Below are positions 42,233 to 52,456 of a DNA stretch of 64,000 nt, in pieces. Each line of letters begins with the position of its first letter. Position 1 is the first letter of the stretch. The notes under the pieces were generated by a model, which was not told the origin of the DNA, did no database searches, and saw only the letters and a program-made list of their open reading frames with translations. Both the position numbers and the translations under genes were made by a program. Source of the stretch: Pseudomonadota bacterium (GTDB lineage Bacteria; Pseudomonadota; Gammaproteobacteria; Burkholderiales; Burkholderiaceae_F). Location of the stretch: contig JAKOQB010000124.1 in NCBI GenBank assembly GCA_029778535.1, positions 62,001 to 126,000 on the forward strand. The letters are read 5' to 3'.

Positions 42233-44137
42233 ATGAACAAGCGCACATCGCTTTATCTGGCGGCCGGCGCGCTGTCGGCGCCGCTGATCACGATGCCGGC
42301 GTTCGCGCAGGGCGCGGTCGGCGCCGAGTGGCGCTGGCTCACGTTCGCGGTGTTCGCCGCGATCATCGGGCTGACGATGTTCGTCACGTACCTGGCGGCC
42401 AAGCGGGTGAAGTCGGCGGCCGACTTCTACACCGCCGGCGGCGGCGTGTCGGGACTGCAGAATGGCTGGGCGATCGCCGGCGACTACCTGTCGGCGGCGA
42501 GCTTCCTCGGCATCGCGGGCCTGATCTCGCTGTACGGCTACGACGGCTTCATGTACTCGGTGGGCTGGCTGGTCGCGTACATCACCGTGCTGCTGGTGAT
42601 CGCCGAGCCCTGCCGCAACATCGGCAAGTACACGCTGGCGGACATCCTGGCCTATCGCAACGACCCGAAGAAGACGCGCGTGGTCGGCGCAATCTCGGTG
42701 ATCACCGTGTCGACGTTCTATCTCACCGCGCAGATGGTCGGCGGCGGCGTGCTGGTCAAGACGCTGATCGGCATCGACTACGAGATCTCGGTGATCGTGG
42801 TCGGCGTGCTGATGCTGGGCTACGTGCTGTTCGGCGGCATGGTCGCGACGACCTGGGTGCAGATCATCAAGGCGATCCTGCTGGTCACCGCGTCGATCCT
42901 GCTGGTGATGTTCGTGTGGCTGCCGTACGGCTTCTCGCTGCCGGCGTTCCTGCAGGCCGCGGTCGGCGACGCCAAGATCCAGGCGCAGGTCGCGGCGCTG
43001 CTGGGCGACGCGTCGAAGAACATGAGCGCGGCCGAGCTGGGCCAGCGCTTCCTCGAGCCGGGGTTGCTGTTCAAGGCGCCGATCGACCAGATCTCGCTCG
43101 GCATGGCGCTGGTGTTCGGCACCGCCGGGCTGCCGCACATCCTGATGCGGTTCTTCACCGTCCCCACCGCGCAGGAGGCGCGCAAGTCGGTGATCTGGGC
43201 GATGGCGATCATCGGCGGCTTCTACGTGCTGACGCTGTTCCTGGGACTCGGCGCCGCGATGCATGTCGGTGCCGGCAACATCCGCACGATCGACGCCGGC
43301 GGCAACATGGCCGCGCCGATGCTCGCGCAGTTCGTCGGCGGCGGTCCGGACTCGTTCCTCGGCAACCTGTTCCTCGCGTTCGTCGCGGCAGTGGCGTTCG
43401 CCACCATCGTGGCGGTGGTCGCGGGGCTGGTGCTGGCGGCGGCGAGCGCGATGGCGCACGACCTGTACGTCGGCGTGATCCGCAGCGAACACGTGACGCC
43501 GCAGGAGCAGGTCAAAGCGGCGCGCATCGCCACCGTCATCGTCGGAGCGATGGCGATCTCGATCGGCATCGCGGCCAAGGGCCAGAACGTCGCGCATCTG
43601 GTCGCCCTGGCGTTCGCGGTCGCGGCTTCGGCCAACTTCCCGTGCGTGCTGCTGACGCTGTACTGGAAACGCTGCAACACCGGCGGCATCATGGCCGGCA
43701 TGGTGATCGGCACGCTGACCGCGATCGGGCTGGTGCTGGTGTCGCCGAACATGACCTATCCGAAGGCGATCAAGGCGGCGGCGCAGAAGGTCGTCGACGG
43801 CGCGCCGGCCCGGATGGCCGCGATCAACGAAGCGCTTGCCTCCGGCGACGCCGCCAAGGTCAAGAAGGCCGAACGCGACAAGGCCGCGCTCGACAAGGCG
43901 GTCGCGGCCGCGATGGCGAACCTCGACAAGTTCAAGGACGACAACACCAGCCTGGTCGGCCTGGAGCAGCCGTGGTTCGAACTGCGCAACCCGGGCCTGA
44001 TCTCGATCCCGCTGGGCTTCCTGGCGGTGATTTTCGGTTCGCTGCTGTATCGGGACAAGCGCGCGGAAGACCTGTGGGACGAGGTCTACGTGCGGCAGAC
44101 GACCGGCATCCTGGCGGCGAAGGCGCAGGCGCACTGA
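42233..44137 (+). CDS. actP: Cation/acetate symporter ActP-like (SSS family)
   Basis: FYTAGGGVSGLQNGWAIAGDYLSAASFLGIAGLISLYGYDGFMYSVGWLVAY. Confidence 0.95.
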   Translation: MNKRTSLYLAAGALSAPLITMPAFAQGAVGAEWRWLTFAVFAAIIGLTMFVTYLAAKRVKSAADFYTAGGGVSGLQNGWAIAGDYLSAASFLGIAGLISLYGYDGFMYSVGWLVAYITVLLVIAEPCRNIGKYTLADILAYRNDPKKTRVVGAISVITVSTFYLTAQMVGGGVLVKTLIGIDYEISVIVVGVLMLGYVLFGGMVATTWVQIIKAILLVTASILLVMFVWLPYGFSLPAFLQAAVGDAKIQAQVAALLGDASKNMSAAELGQRFLEPGLLFKAPIDQISLGMALVFGTAGLPHILMRFFTVPTAQEARKSVIWAMAIIGGFYVLTLFLGLGAAMHVGAGNIRTIDAGGNMAAPMLAQFVGGGPDSFLGNLFLAFVAAVAFATIVAVVAGLVLAAASAMAHDLYVGVIRSEHVTPQEQVKAARIATVIVGAMAISIGIAAKGQNVAHLVALAFAVAASANFPCVLLTLYWKRCNTGGIMAGMVIGTLTAIGLVLVSPNMTYPKAIKAAAQKVVDGAPARMAAINEALASGDAAKVKKAERDKAALDKAVAAAMANLDKFKDDNTSLVGLEQPWFELRNPGLISIPLGFLAVIFGSLLYRDKRAEDLWDEVYVRQTTGILAAKAQAH

Positions 44138-44138
44138 T

Positions 44139-44160
44139 CGTGATCGTTGATCCATGATCC
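44139..44160. repeat. Degenerate heptamer element F (GATCNNN units)
   Basis: gatcgt-gatcgtt-gatccat-gatcc directly after the actP stop. Confidence 0.4.
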
Positions 44161-44187
44161 GCGAAGGCCCCGCAGCGGGGCCTTCGC
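44161..44187 (+). terminator. Hairpin terminator after actP
   Basis: gcgaaggccccg-cag-cggggccttcgc followed by gtttct. Confidence 0.8.
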
Positions 44188-44239
44188 GTTTCTGTGCGGG
44201 CGCAATGCCGGGCAACCGCGAGCGCGATACTGTTTGCCC

Positions 44240-46150
44240 ATGAACGAACCGACGACGCCGCCGCTGATCTACGAGTCGGTGCGTGACTTTCTCGCCAGGC
44301 ACGAGCCGTTCTCGCGCATGCGCGAGGAGGCGTTCCGGTTCCTGATCCCGCGGCTGAAGCTCGCGTACTTTCCCAAGGACGCGATCATCGTCGACCGGCA
44401 GGGCGGTCCGTTTCCGCCGTTTCACATCATCCAGAGCGGGCTGGTCTCCAGCGTCACCGCGGGCCTCGACACGCTGCCGGACCGCGTGTTAAGCCCCGGC
44501 GAGTGCTTCCCGGTCGGCGCGCTGTCCGCGGGCGGACAGCCGACGCGTACCTATCGCGCAGTCGACGACGTGTTCGCCTATCAGCTCGACGTCGCGAGCT
44601 TCAACCGGCTGCGCCAGCTTTCGCCGCAGTTCGAGGCGTTCTGCACCGCCGCGGTTACGGTGCTGGCGCAGCAGTCGCTGGCCGAGCTGCAGCGCCACTA
44701 CGCGCAGGTCGCGGCCGACCAGAATTCGCTCACGCGGCCGCTGTCGGAGATCGTCGCGCGCGAGCCGGTGACCTGCCGCGCCGAGACGACGCTGCGCGAG
44801 GCGCTGACCCGCATGCGCGACAGCTCGGTGCGCTCGATCATCGTCGTCGACGCCGACGACGCGCCGATCGGCGTATTCACGCTCAACGACCTGCGCGACC
44901 GCGTGGTGCTGCAGCAACTGCCGCTCGACACGCCGGTGCAGCGCGTGATGACGCGCAAGCCGTTGACGCTCGCCGCCGACGCGACCGCCGCCGAGGCGAT
45001 GCAGATGATGGCCGCCGGCGGATTCCACCAGATGATCGTGACCGATCACGGCCGCGTGTTCGGCACGGTGGCCGAGCACGACCTGTTCGCGCTGCAGCGG
45101 GTGTCGCTGCGGCAGATCCACCATGCGATCCGCTCGTCGCGCACGATCGCGGCGCTGGCGCACGTGGCGGGCGACATCCGCAACCTCGCGCACAACCTGC
45201 TCGCGCAGGGCGTGTCGGCCGAGACGCTGACGCGCACGATCTCGGCGCTGAACGACGCCTTGACGCGCGAGGTCGTCACGCGCGTGCTGCAGGAGCACGA
45301 TCTGACCAACATCGACTGGTGCTGGATGGCGCTCGGCTCCGAAGGGCGCGGCGAGCAGACGCTCGCCACCGATCAGGACAACGCGCTGATCTACGCCGCC
45401 GGTCCCGACGTGACGCCGTCGGAGCAGCTGCGCATCCGGCACGAACTGCTGGGCTTCGCGCGCGAGATCAACGACGCGCTCAACACGCTCGGCTTTCCGT
45501 TGTGCAAGGGCGGCATCATGGCGAGCAACCCGCAGTGGTGCCTGTCCGAGGACGAATGGCGCGCGCGCTTCGCGCAGTGGCTGACCGAACCGACGCCCGA
45601 GGCGCTGCTGCGCGGGAACATCTTCTTCGACTTCCGCGCGCTGTTCGGCGACCGCACGCTCGCCGACCGGCTGTCGCGCTGGCTGCTGGCGCGCACGCAG
45701 GGCAATCAGCTGTTCCTGAGGCTGATGGTCGCCAACGCGCTGCAGACCGAGCCGCCGCTGGGGCTGATCCGCGCGTTCGTGGTCGACGACGATCCGGACG
45801 CGCCGGGCACGCTGGATCTGAAGACGCGCGGCACGCGCATCTTCGTCGACGCGGCGCGCGTGTTCGCGCTGGCGCAGGGGATCGCCGCCACCGGCACGGC
45901 CGAGCGGCTGCGGCGGGCGGGCGAGCAGCTGCGCGTGCAACCGCGCCACGTCGACGCCACCGTCGACGCGTTTCACTATCTGCAGGTGCTGCGCATGCGC
46001 ACGCAGCACCGCCGCGACGCGGGCGGCGCGCCCAACCGCATCGATCCGTACGCCCTGAACGACATCGACCAGCGGATGCTGAAGGAGGCGTTCCGCCAGG
46101 CGCGCAAGGTGCAGCAGCGGCTGAAGGAAACGTACACGTTCGGACTGTGA
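44240..46150 (+). CDS. cNMP-binding + CBS pair + DUF294 nucleotidyltransferase-like signalling protein
   Basis: cNBD-like FPKDAIIVDRQGGPFPPFHIIQSG; CBS SIIVVDADDAPIGVFTLNDL; DUF294 MALGSEGRGEQTLATDQDNALIY. Confidence 0.9.
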   Translation: MNEPTTPPLIYESVRDFLARHEPFSRMREEAFRFLIPRLKLAYFPKDAIIVDRQGGPFPPFHIIQSGLVSSVTAGLDTLPDRVLSPGECFPVGALSAGGQPTRTYRAVDDVFAYQLDVASFNRLRQLSPQFEAFCTAAVTVLAQQSLAELQRHYAQVAADQNSLTRPLSEIVAREPVTCRAETTLREALTRMRDSSVRSIIVVDADDAPIGVFTLNDLRDRVVLQQLPLDTPVQRVMTRKPLTLAADATAAEAMQMMAAGGFHQMIVTDHGRVFGTVAEHDLFALQRVSLRQIHHAIRSSRTIAALAHVAGDIRNLAHNLLAQGVSAETLTRTISALNDALTREVVTRVLQEHDLTNIDWCWMALGSEGRGEQTLATDQDNALIYAAGPDVTPSEQLRIRHELLGFAREINDALNTLGFPLCKGGIMASNPQWCLSEDEWRARFAQWLTEPTPEALLRGNIFFDFRALFGDRTLADRLSRWLLARTQGNQLFLRLMVANALQTEPPLGLIRAFVVDDDPDAPGTLDLKTRGTRIFVDAARVFALAQGIAATGTAERLRRAGEQLRVQPRHVDATVDAFHYLQVLRMRTQHRRDAGGAPNRIDPYALNDIDQRMLKEAFRQARKVQQRLKETYTFGL

Positions 46151-46845
46151 TGGGGTTTTTCGCCAACCTGCTGCATTCGCCGCCGCGGCTGTCACCGGAC
46201 ATCGAGGACCGGCTGTGGCATCTGGCCGAGAAATCGCCACCGCCGACGCGCAACCGCCACCGCGCGTCGCGCTACGTGACCGTCGACGTGGAGACCACGG
46301 GGCTCGACCTGCGGCGCGACCGCGTGCTGTCGATCGGCGCGGTCAGCGTCGCGCGCGGGCGCATCGATCTCGCGCAATGCTTCGAGGTCGTGCTGAAGCA
46401 GCCGGAATCGTCGAGCCACGACAACATCCTGGTGCACCGGATCGGCGGCCAGCGGCAGCTCGCCGGCACGGAGCCGGACGAAGCGCTGGTGCGGTTTCTC
46501 GAATACGTGGCGCACGCGCCGCTGGTCGCGTACCGCGCCGAGTTCGATCAGACGATGCTCGACCGGGCGCTGAAGGAGACGCTGAACGTGCGCACGCAGA
46601 GCCGCTGGATCGATCTGGCCAAGGTGCTGCCGGCGCTATACCCGAACAACGACAACCGCACGATGGACGACTGGCTGCGCTTCATGGGTATCCGGATGAT
46701 TGCGCGCCACGACGCGCTTGCCGACGCGCTGGCCACGGCGCAGATGCTGCAGGTGTGCCTGCCGCGGGCCGACGCGCTGAACCTCACGTGCCCGCAGCAT
46801 CTGATCGAGATGCAAAGGGCACAGCACTGGCTCGGCCGGCGCTGA
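46150..46845 (+). CDS. DnaQ-like 3'-5' exonuclease
   Basis: YVTVDVETTGLDLRRDRVLSIGAV...PLVAYRAEFDQTML...HDALADALATAQ. Confidence 0.92.
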   Translation: MGFFANLLHSPPRLSPDIEDRLWHLAEKSPPPTRNRHRASRYVTVDVETTGLDLRRDRVLSIGAVSVARGRIDLAQCFEVVLKQPESSSHDNILVHRIGGQRQLAGTEPDEALVRFLEYVAHAPLVAYRAEFDQTMLDRALKETLNVRTQSRWIDLAKVLPALYPNNDNRTMDDWLRFMGIRMIARHDALADALATAQMLQVCLPRADALNLTCPQHLIEMQRAQHWLGRR

Positions 46846-46856
46846 GGCGAGGGCCG

Positions 46857-47446
46857 CTACGCCTGCGGCGCCGCGCTGTCGCCAGCCAGATCGCTCCACG
46901 CCAGGCCGCGCCGGGCGGCCAGCGAGCCGCCGAGCGCGTCCAGATCCGACGGCGTCAGAACGCGCTGCGCCAGCGGGCAGATGATCTGATCCTCGACGCG
47001 GTGATGCTCGATCTGCGCGTCGACGAAGCGCTTGATCAGCGCGCGGTCGGGCGGCCGCGCCTGCTCGAGTTCGATCGCACCGAGCAGCTCGCGCATCCCC
47101 CGCCACAGCGCGTCGATGGCGCCGTGATCCGCGCCCAGGCGCTCGATCGCCCGCGCGGCCGTGGCGCTCTCGCCGTTGCGCCGCGCCTGCCGCGCCCGCT
47201 GCAGCACCCGCGGAAACAGATCCTGCTCTTCGTCCGCATGGTGGCGCGGCATCGCCTCCTCGAAGAAGCGCCGGACCTCGCGCGCGGTGATGCCCGCCGC
47301 GGCGTCGGGTCCATGACGGTCGACGTGATCGGCAAGCCGCTCGATCAGCGCAATGACACGCTCGAAACGGTCATGGCAAGCAAGCCACAGGTGCAGCGCA
47401 TTGGCGAAGCCGCCGGCCGGCCGCCGGAAATCGATCAGATCCACTG
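46857..47446 (-). CDS. Hemerythrin HHE cation-binding domain protein
   Basis: ALHLWLACHDRFERVIALIERL...MPRHHADEEQDLFPRVL...QIEHHRVEDQIICPLA; GTG start inferred. Confidence 0.85.
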
Positions 47447-47618
47447 TCTCCCTCGTGCGGCCGCCGCTTTTTGGGGCCGCGATTCGGCGCGCAACACCGC
47501 CGTGCTTCGATGTCGCTGCGCGCAGGATCGAGTTTGAAGCCGGCCGCACGCCGGCACAAGCGCCGGACCACTAGAATCCTCGCTGGCCGCCTCCGTGCGA
47601 GTAGCGATACGTAGCCCG

Positions 47619-48572
47619 ATGCAGCACAAGAACATCCTGGTCCTCGGCGGTTCCGGCTTCATCGGCCGCTACATCGTCAACCTGCTGGTCGACCGCGGCT
47701 GCCGCGTGCTGGTGCCGTCGCGACGGCGCGACCATGCCAAGCACCTGATCCTGCTGCCGACCTGCGACGTGGTCGACGCGAACATCCACGACGACGCAAC
47801 GCTGGACCAGCTTGTCGACGGCCAGGATGCGGTGATCAACCTGGTCGGCATCCTGCACGGAACGCAGCGCGAATTCGAGCGCGCGCACGTCGAGTTGCCG
47901 CAGCGGGTCATCGCCGCGTGCCGTGCGAAAGGCGTGCGACGGTACCTGCACATGAGCGCGCTGGGCGCCGATCCGAACGGGCCGTCGACGTACCAGCGCA
48001 GCAAGGGCACCGGCGAAGCGGCGGTGCGCGCGTCCGATCTCGACTGGACGATCTTCCGCCCCTCGGTCGTGTTCGGCGTCGAGGACCAGTTCCTGAACCT
48101 GTTCGCGCGCCTGGCGAAATGGTTCCCGGTGTTGCCGATCGGCGGCGCCGACGTGAAGTTCCAGCCGGTGTGGGTCGAGGACGTCGCAGCGGCGTTCGTC
48201 GCGAGCCTCGACAACCCGGCGACCTACCGCAAGGTCTACGAACTGGCGGGGCCCAAGATCTACACGCTGCGCGAGCTGGTGACGTTCGCCGCGCGCGCGT
48301 CCGGTCATCCGCGCCCGGTGATCGCGCTGCCCGATTCCATCGCCCGGCTGCAGGCCCTGCTGATGGAGCTGATGCCGGGGCCGACGCTGCTGTCGCGCGA
48401 CAACCTCGACTCGATGAAGCGCGACAACATCGCCTCGCAGCAGCCGTACCGACCCGCGCCGGAGCTCGGCCTGCACCACCTGGCGCCGCTGGAGCCGGAG
48501 GCGTCGCTGTATCTCGCGGGGCTGCATCCGCGCACGCACTTCAGCGGCTTCCGCGCCAAAGCGAGGCGATGA
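47619..48572 (+). CDS. NAD(P)H-binding SDR, complex I NDUFA9-like
   Basis: KNILVLGGSGFIGRYIVNLLVDRG...WTIFRPSVVFGVEDQFLNLFARL. Confidence 0.9.
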   Translation: MQHKNILVLGGSGFIGRYIVNLLVDRGCRVLVPSRRRDHAKHLILLPTCDVVDANIHDDATLDQLVDGQDAVINLVGILHGTQREFERAHVELPQRVIAACRAKGVRRYLHMSALGADPNGPSTYQRSKGTGEAAVRASDLDWTIFRPSVVFGVEDQFLNLFARLAKWFPVLPIGGADVKFQPVWVEDVAAAFVASLDNPATYRKVYELAGPKIYTLRELVTFAARASGHPRPVIALPDSIARLQALLMELMPGPTLLSRDNLDSMKRDNIASQQPYRPAPELGLHHLAPLEPEASLYLAGLHPRTHFSGFRAKARR

Positions 48573-49783
48573 AGGTCTATGCCGTCGGCGGCTGCGTGCG
48601 CGACCAGCTTTTGGGGCTGCCGGTCGCCGACCGCGACTGGGTCGTCGTCGGCGCCACGCCCGACGAGCTGATCCGCGCCGGCTATCTGCCGGTCGGGCGC
48701 GACTTTCCGGTCTTTCTGCATCCGGCGACGCGCGAGGAATACGCGCTGGCGCGCACCGAGCGCAAGACCGCGCCGGGCTATCACGGCTTCGTGTTCCACG
48801 CCGCGCCCGACGTGACGCTGGAGCAGGACCTCGCGCGGCGCGACCTGACGATCAACGCGATGGCAATGGACGAAGCCGGGCAACTGATCGACCCGTTCGG
48901 CGGACGGCGCGATCTGGCGGCGCGCTTGCTGCGCCACGTCGGACCCGCATTCGCGGAGGACCCGGTGCGAATCCTGCGCGTGGCGCGCTTCGCCGCGCGC
49001 TTCACCGACTTCACGGTCGCCGACGAGACGCGTGCGCAGATGCGGGCGATGGTCGACGCGGGCGAGGTCGATGCGCTGGTGCCCGAGCGCGTGTGGCAGG
49101 AGCTGGCGCGCGGGCTGATGGAACGGCAGCCGTCTCGGATGTTCGAGGTGCTGCGCGACTGCGGCGCGCTGGCGCGGCTGCTGCCGCAAGTCGATCGGCT
49201 ATGGGGCGTACCGCAGCGCGCCGACTTTCACCCGGAGGTCGACACCGGCGTGCACGTGATGATGGTGATCGATGCCGCGGCGCGCCTGAACTACCCGCTG
49301 CCGGTGCGCTTCGCCGCCCTCACCCACGATCTGGGCAAGGGCACGACCGATCCGGCGCTGCTGCCGAGCCATCCCGGCCACGAGGCGCGCTCGGCCGAAC
49401 TGGTCGAAGCGGTCTGCACGCGCCTGCGCGTGCCGGGCGATTGCCGCGATCTGGCGCTGATCGTCGCCCGCGAGCACGGGCTCGTGCTGCGCATCGGTGA
49501 AATGCGCGCGGGTACCGTGCTCGAGCTGCTGGAACGCTGCGACGCGCTGCGCCGGCCCGATCGCTTTGCGCAGTTCCTCGATGCATGCGAGGCCGACTAT
49601 CGCGGCCGCGCCGGCAAGGAGGACGAGCCGTTTCCGTATCGGGCACCATGGCTCGCCGCGCTCGCTGCCGCGCGCGGCATCGACGCAGGCGCGATCGCCG
49701 CACGCCATCAAGACGACCAGCCGCGCATCGCCGAGGCGGTGCGGCAGGCGCGCATCGCGGCGATCGCGGCGATCCGGCGCTGA
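48569..49783 (+). CDS. cca: Multifunctional CCA tRNA nucleotidyltransferase
   Basis: MKVYAVGGCVRDQLLGLPVADRDWVVVGATPDEL; HD domain THDLGKG. Confidence 0.96.
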   Translation: MKVYAVGGCVRDQLLGLPVADRDWVVVGATPDELIRAGYLPVGRDFPVFLHPATREEYALARTERKTAPGYHGFVFHAAPDVTLEQDLARRDLTINAMAMDEAGQLIDPFGGRRDLAARLLRHVGPAFAEDPVRILRVARFAARFTDFTVADETRAQMRAMVDAGEVDALVPERVWQELARGLMERQPSRMFEVLRDCGALARLLPQVDRLWGVPQRADFHPEVDTGVHVMMVIDAAARLNYPLPVRFAALTHDLGKGTTDPALLPSHPGHEARSAELVEAVCTRLRVPGDCRDLALIVAREHGLVLRIGEMRAGTVLELLERCDALRRPDRFAQFLDACEADYRGRAGKEDEPFPYRAPWLAALAAARGIDAGAIAARHQDDQPRIAEAVRQARIAAIAAIRR

Positions 49784-49812
49784 TCCGGGCGGCGCGCACG
49801 CCGACCGCGCCG

Positions 49813-50004
49813 TCAGATCAGGCGGCCGATCACGAATGCGATCAGCGTGAGCAGCAGCGTGCTGGCGAACGGCAGCAGGTAGTCGCGCTTGCCGATGCGG
49901 ATTCGGAAATCGCCCGGCAGCCGGCCGATGCCAAGCCGTTGCAGCCACGGCTGCAGCGCGGTCAACACGATCAGCGCCAGGAACAGGGTGACGATGAAGC
50001 GCAT
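49813..50004 (-). CDS. DUF2905 family membrane protein
   Basis: LGIGRLPGDFRIRIGKRDYLLPFASTLLLTLIAFVI. Confidence 0.88.
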   Translation of the reverse strand: MRFIVTLFLALIVLTALQPWLQRLGIGRLPGDFRIRIGKRDYLLPFASTLLLTLIAFVIGRLI

Positions 50005-50032
50005 CTTCGCGTCGGGCGTCGGGCGCAACCGG

Positions 50033-51199
50033 TCAAAGGCGGTGCGCGCGGTCGCCGCGCGCGAAGCCGATCAGCGGCGCATCGACGGCGCGGCCGAGCG
50101 CGAGCACCTTCACCAGTTCGCCCATCTCGGCTTCCGAGATCAGCCGGTGCGCCTCGTTGGCGCGGGCGTGCGTGTGGTCGGCCTGCAGCAGGTCGGCGAG
50201 GCCGCAGTTCAGCAGGAAGTGCGCCTGCGACGTGTAGCCGAGCATGGACAGGCCGGCCGAGTGCGCGGCATCGGCCAGCGCGCTGAAATCGACGTGCGCG
50301 GTGATGTCGTTCAGCCCCGGCAGCCACAGCGGATCGGCGTGCGCGTGATGGCGGTAGTGGCACATCAGCGTGCCCATCAGCCGCTGCGGGTGGTAGTACT
50401 CGCGGCGCGGAAAGCCGTAGTCGATCAGCAACGCGACACCGCGCGCAAGCCAGTCGGCAAGCGACGCGACCCACGCGCGCGCGATCAGGCCGACCTCCGA
50501 GCCGTAACCGTCGGGCAGCGCGCCGACCTCGGCCTCGATCGCCGCCACCGCGGTCGCGAGTTCTCGTCCCGCCGGGGCCTCGGCGAGCACGAGGCGATCG
50601 CCGTCGATCGTCGTCACGCCGCGCTCCTGCACGCGCCCCTCGCGCTTGACGAAAAGCTGCACCGGCATCACGTCGAGCACTTCGTTGGCGATCACGACGC
50701 CGTCGAAGCGCGCCGGCGGCGCGGTCAGCCACTCGACGCCGCGGCCCGCCAGAGTGGCGAGCTGGCGCTCGCGCAGGTCGGCCGACAGCTCGACGATCGC
50801 GTAGCGGACGTCGCGCGCGCCGAGTTGCGCAAGCGCGTCGAGCAGGTCGCGCGCGAGCGCGCCGGAGCCGGCGCCGAACTCGAGCACGTGCGGCGCGCAG
50901 TGGTCGAACGCCTGCACCACCTGATTCGCCAGCGAGCGCGCGAACAGCGGCGAGATCTCCGGCGCGGTGACGAAGTCGCCGCCGCTCGCGGCATCGCCGA
51001 ACTTGCGGGTGCCCGCCGCGTAATAGCCGAACCCCGGCGCGTACAGCGCCAGCTCCATGTAGCGGTCGAACCCGATCCACCCGCCCGCACGCTCGATCGC
51101 GCCGCGGATGTGCGCGGCCACGCGCGCGCTGTGCGCTAGCGCCTCGGCGCTCGGGGCCGCGAGCGAGGAGCGAGGATTCAATTGAGGATTCAGTCCCAC
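50033..51199 (-). CDS. COG1565 SAM-dependent methyltransferase (NDUFAF7-like)
   Basis: IGFDRYMELALYAPGFGYYAAG...HVLEFGAGSGALARDLL; start codon lies in/near heptamer repeat. Confidence 0.88.
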   Translation of the reverse strand: MGLNPQLNPRSSLAAPSAEALAHSARVAAHIRGAIERAGGWIGFDRYMELALYAPGFGYYAAGTRKFGDAASGGDFVTAPEISPLFARSLANQVVQAFDHCAPHVLEFGAGSGALARDLLDALAQLGARDVRYAIVELSADLRERQLATLAGRGVEWLTAPPARFDGVVIANEVLDVMPVQLFVKREGRVQERGVTTIDGDRLVLAEAPAGRELATAVAAIEAEVGALPDGYGSEVGLIARAWVASLADWLARGVALLIDYGFPRREYYHPQRLMGTLMCHYRHHAHADPLWLPGLNDITAHVDFSALADAAHSAGLSMLGYTSQAHFLLNCGLADLLQADHTHARANEAHRLISEAEMGELVKVLALGRAVDAPLIGFARGDRAHRL

Positions 51200-51244
51200 G
51201 GATCACGGATCACGGATCACGGATCACGGATCACGGATCACGGC
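51197..51244. repeat. Tandem heptamer array E (CGGATCA x6)
   Basis: cacggatcacggatcacggatcacggatcacggatcacgg in a divergent intergenic region. Confidence 0.95.
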
Positions 51245-51272
51245 TCATGCTACCGGTAAACTCCCCCGCCCC

Positions 51273-52058
51273 ATGACCACTCACACCGAAGCCGCCCCGC
51301 GCGGCGCGCTCGTCACCGGCGCGGCGCGCCGGATCGGGCGCGCGATCGCGCTCGCGCTGGCGCGCGACGGCTGGGACGTCGCGGTCCATTTCGGCACCTC
51401 GCGTGACGAGGCGCTCGCGACCGTGCGCGAGATCGAGCGGCTCGGACGGCGCGCAACCGCGGTCCAGCGCGACCTCGCGGACGAGGCTGGCGTGCGGTCG
51501 CTGCTCGACGAGTGCGCGGCCGCGCTCGGACCGATGCGCTGCGTGGTCAACAGCGCGTCGATCTTCGAGTACGACGATGCGGTGAACTTCCGGCCCGATC
51601 TGCTCGACCGGATGATGCGCATCAACTGCGCCGCGCCGATCCTGCTCGCGCACGGCCTGCACGCGCGCATCGCCGACGGCGAGCACGGCGTGGTGATCAA
51701 CCTGCTGGACCAGAAGCTGTGGAACCCGAATCCGGATTTCCTCAGCTACACGATGTCGAAGGCGGCGCTGCAGGAAGCGACGACGCTGCTGGCGCAGGCG
51801 CTGGCGCCGAAGCTGCGCGTGGTCGGCGTCGCGCCCGGCATCACGCTGGCGTCGGGCACGCAGAGCGCAGCGGGCTTCACCGCCGCGCACGCGACCGCGC
51901 CGCTCGGCCGCGGCAGCACGCCGGACGACGTGGCGCAGGCGGTCGTCTATCTGGCGCGCGCGCGCGCGGTGACCGGCACCACGCTGCTGGTCGACGGCGG
52001 CCAGCATCTGGCGCCGTCGCCGCGCGACGTGATGTTCCTGACGGAGCCGCAACAATGA
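51273..52058 (+). CDS. SDR family oxidoreductase (pteridine/dihydromonapterin reductase-like)
   Basis: [30 protein letters not shown]; adjacent to folB. Confidence 0.88.
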   Translation: MTTHTEAAPRGALVTGAARRIGRAIALALARDGWDVAVHFGTSRDEALATVREIERLGRRATAVQRDLADEAGVRSLLDECAAALGPMRCVVNSASIFEYDDAVNFRPDLLDRMMRINCAAPILLAHGLHARIADGEHGVVINLLDQKLWNPNPDFLSYTMSKAALQEATTLLAQALAPKLRVVGVAPGITLASGTQSAAGFTAAHATAPLGRGSTPDDVAQAVVYLARARAVTGTTLLVDGGQHLAPSPRDVMFLTEPQQ

Positions 52059-52456
52059 CCACGTGGTGGAGCGATCCGCGCCTGGCCCAGTGCCGGCGCA
52101 TCTTCCTGCGCGAGGTGCTGCTCGATGCCAATATCGGCATCCACGCGTTCGAGAAGGCCGGCGCGCAGCGGCTCGCGATCAGCGTCGACCTGTTCGTGCC
52201 GCTCGCGCTGTCCACGCCGCATCACGACCGCATCAGCGAGGTGGTCGACTACGACTTCGTGCGCACCGCCATCCGCCACCGCATCGAGCGCGGCCACATC
52301 AACCTGCAGGAGACGCTGGTCGACGACCTGGCGCGCGAACTGCTCGCGCACCCGGCGGTGACCGCAGTGCGCGTGTCGAGCGAAAAGCCGGACGTGTATG
52401 CCGACGTCGAGGCGGTCGGCGTCGAGGTGTTTCGATTCAAGGAGGCCGCGAAATGA
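52055..52456 (+). CDS. folB: Dihydroneopterin aldolase
   Basis: [33 protein letters not shown]...[32 protein letters not shown]. Confidence 0.9.
   Translation: MTTWWSDPRLAQCRRIFLREVLLDANIGIHAFEKAGAQRLAISVDLFVPLALSTPHHDRISEVVDYDFVRTAIRHRIERGHINLQETLVDDLARELLAHPAVTAVRVSSEKPDVYADVEAVGVEVFRFKEAAK

Noticed and set aside
42089-44425. 778-aa minus-strand ORF antisense to actP
   Set aside because: Compositionally biased (R/D/H/Q), no family signal; ActP on the plus strand is unambiguous
44489-46240. 583-aa minus ORF antisense to the DUF294 gene
   Set aside because: Shadow ORF; the plus-strand protein has recognisable domains
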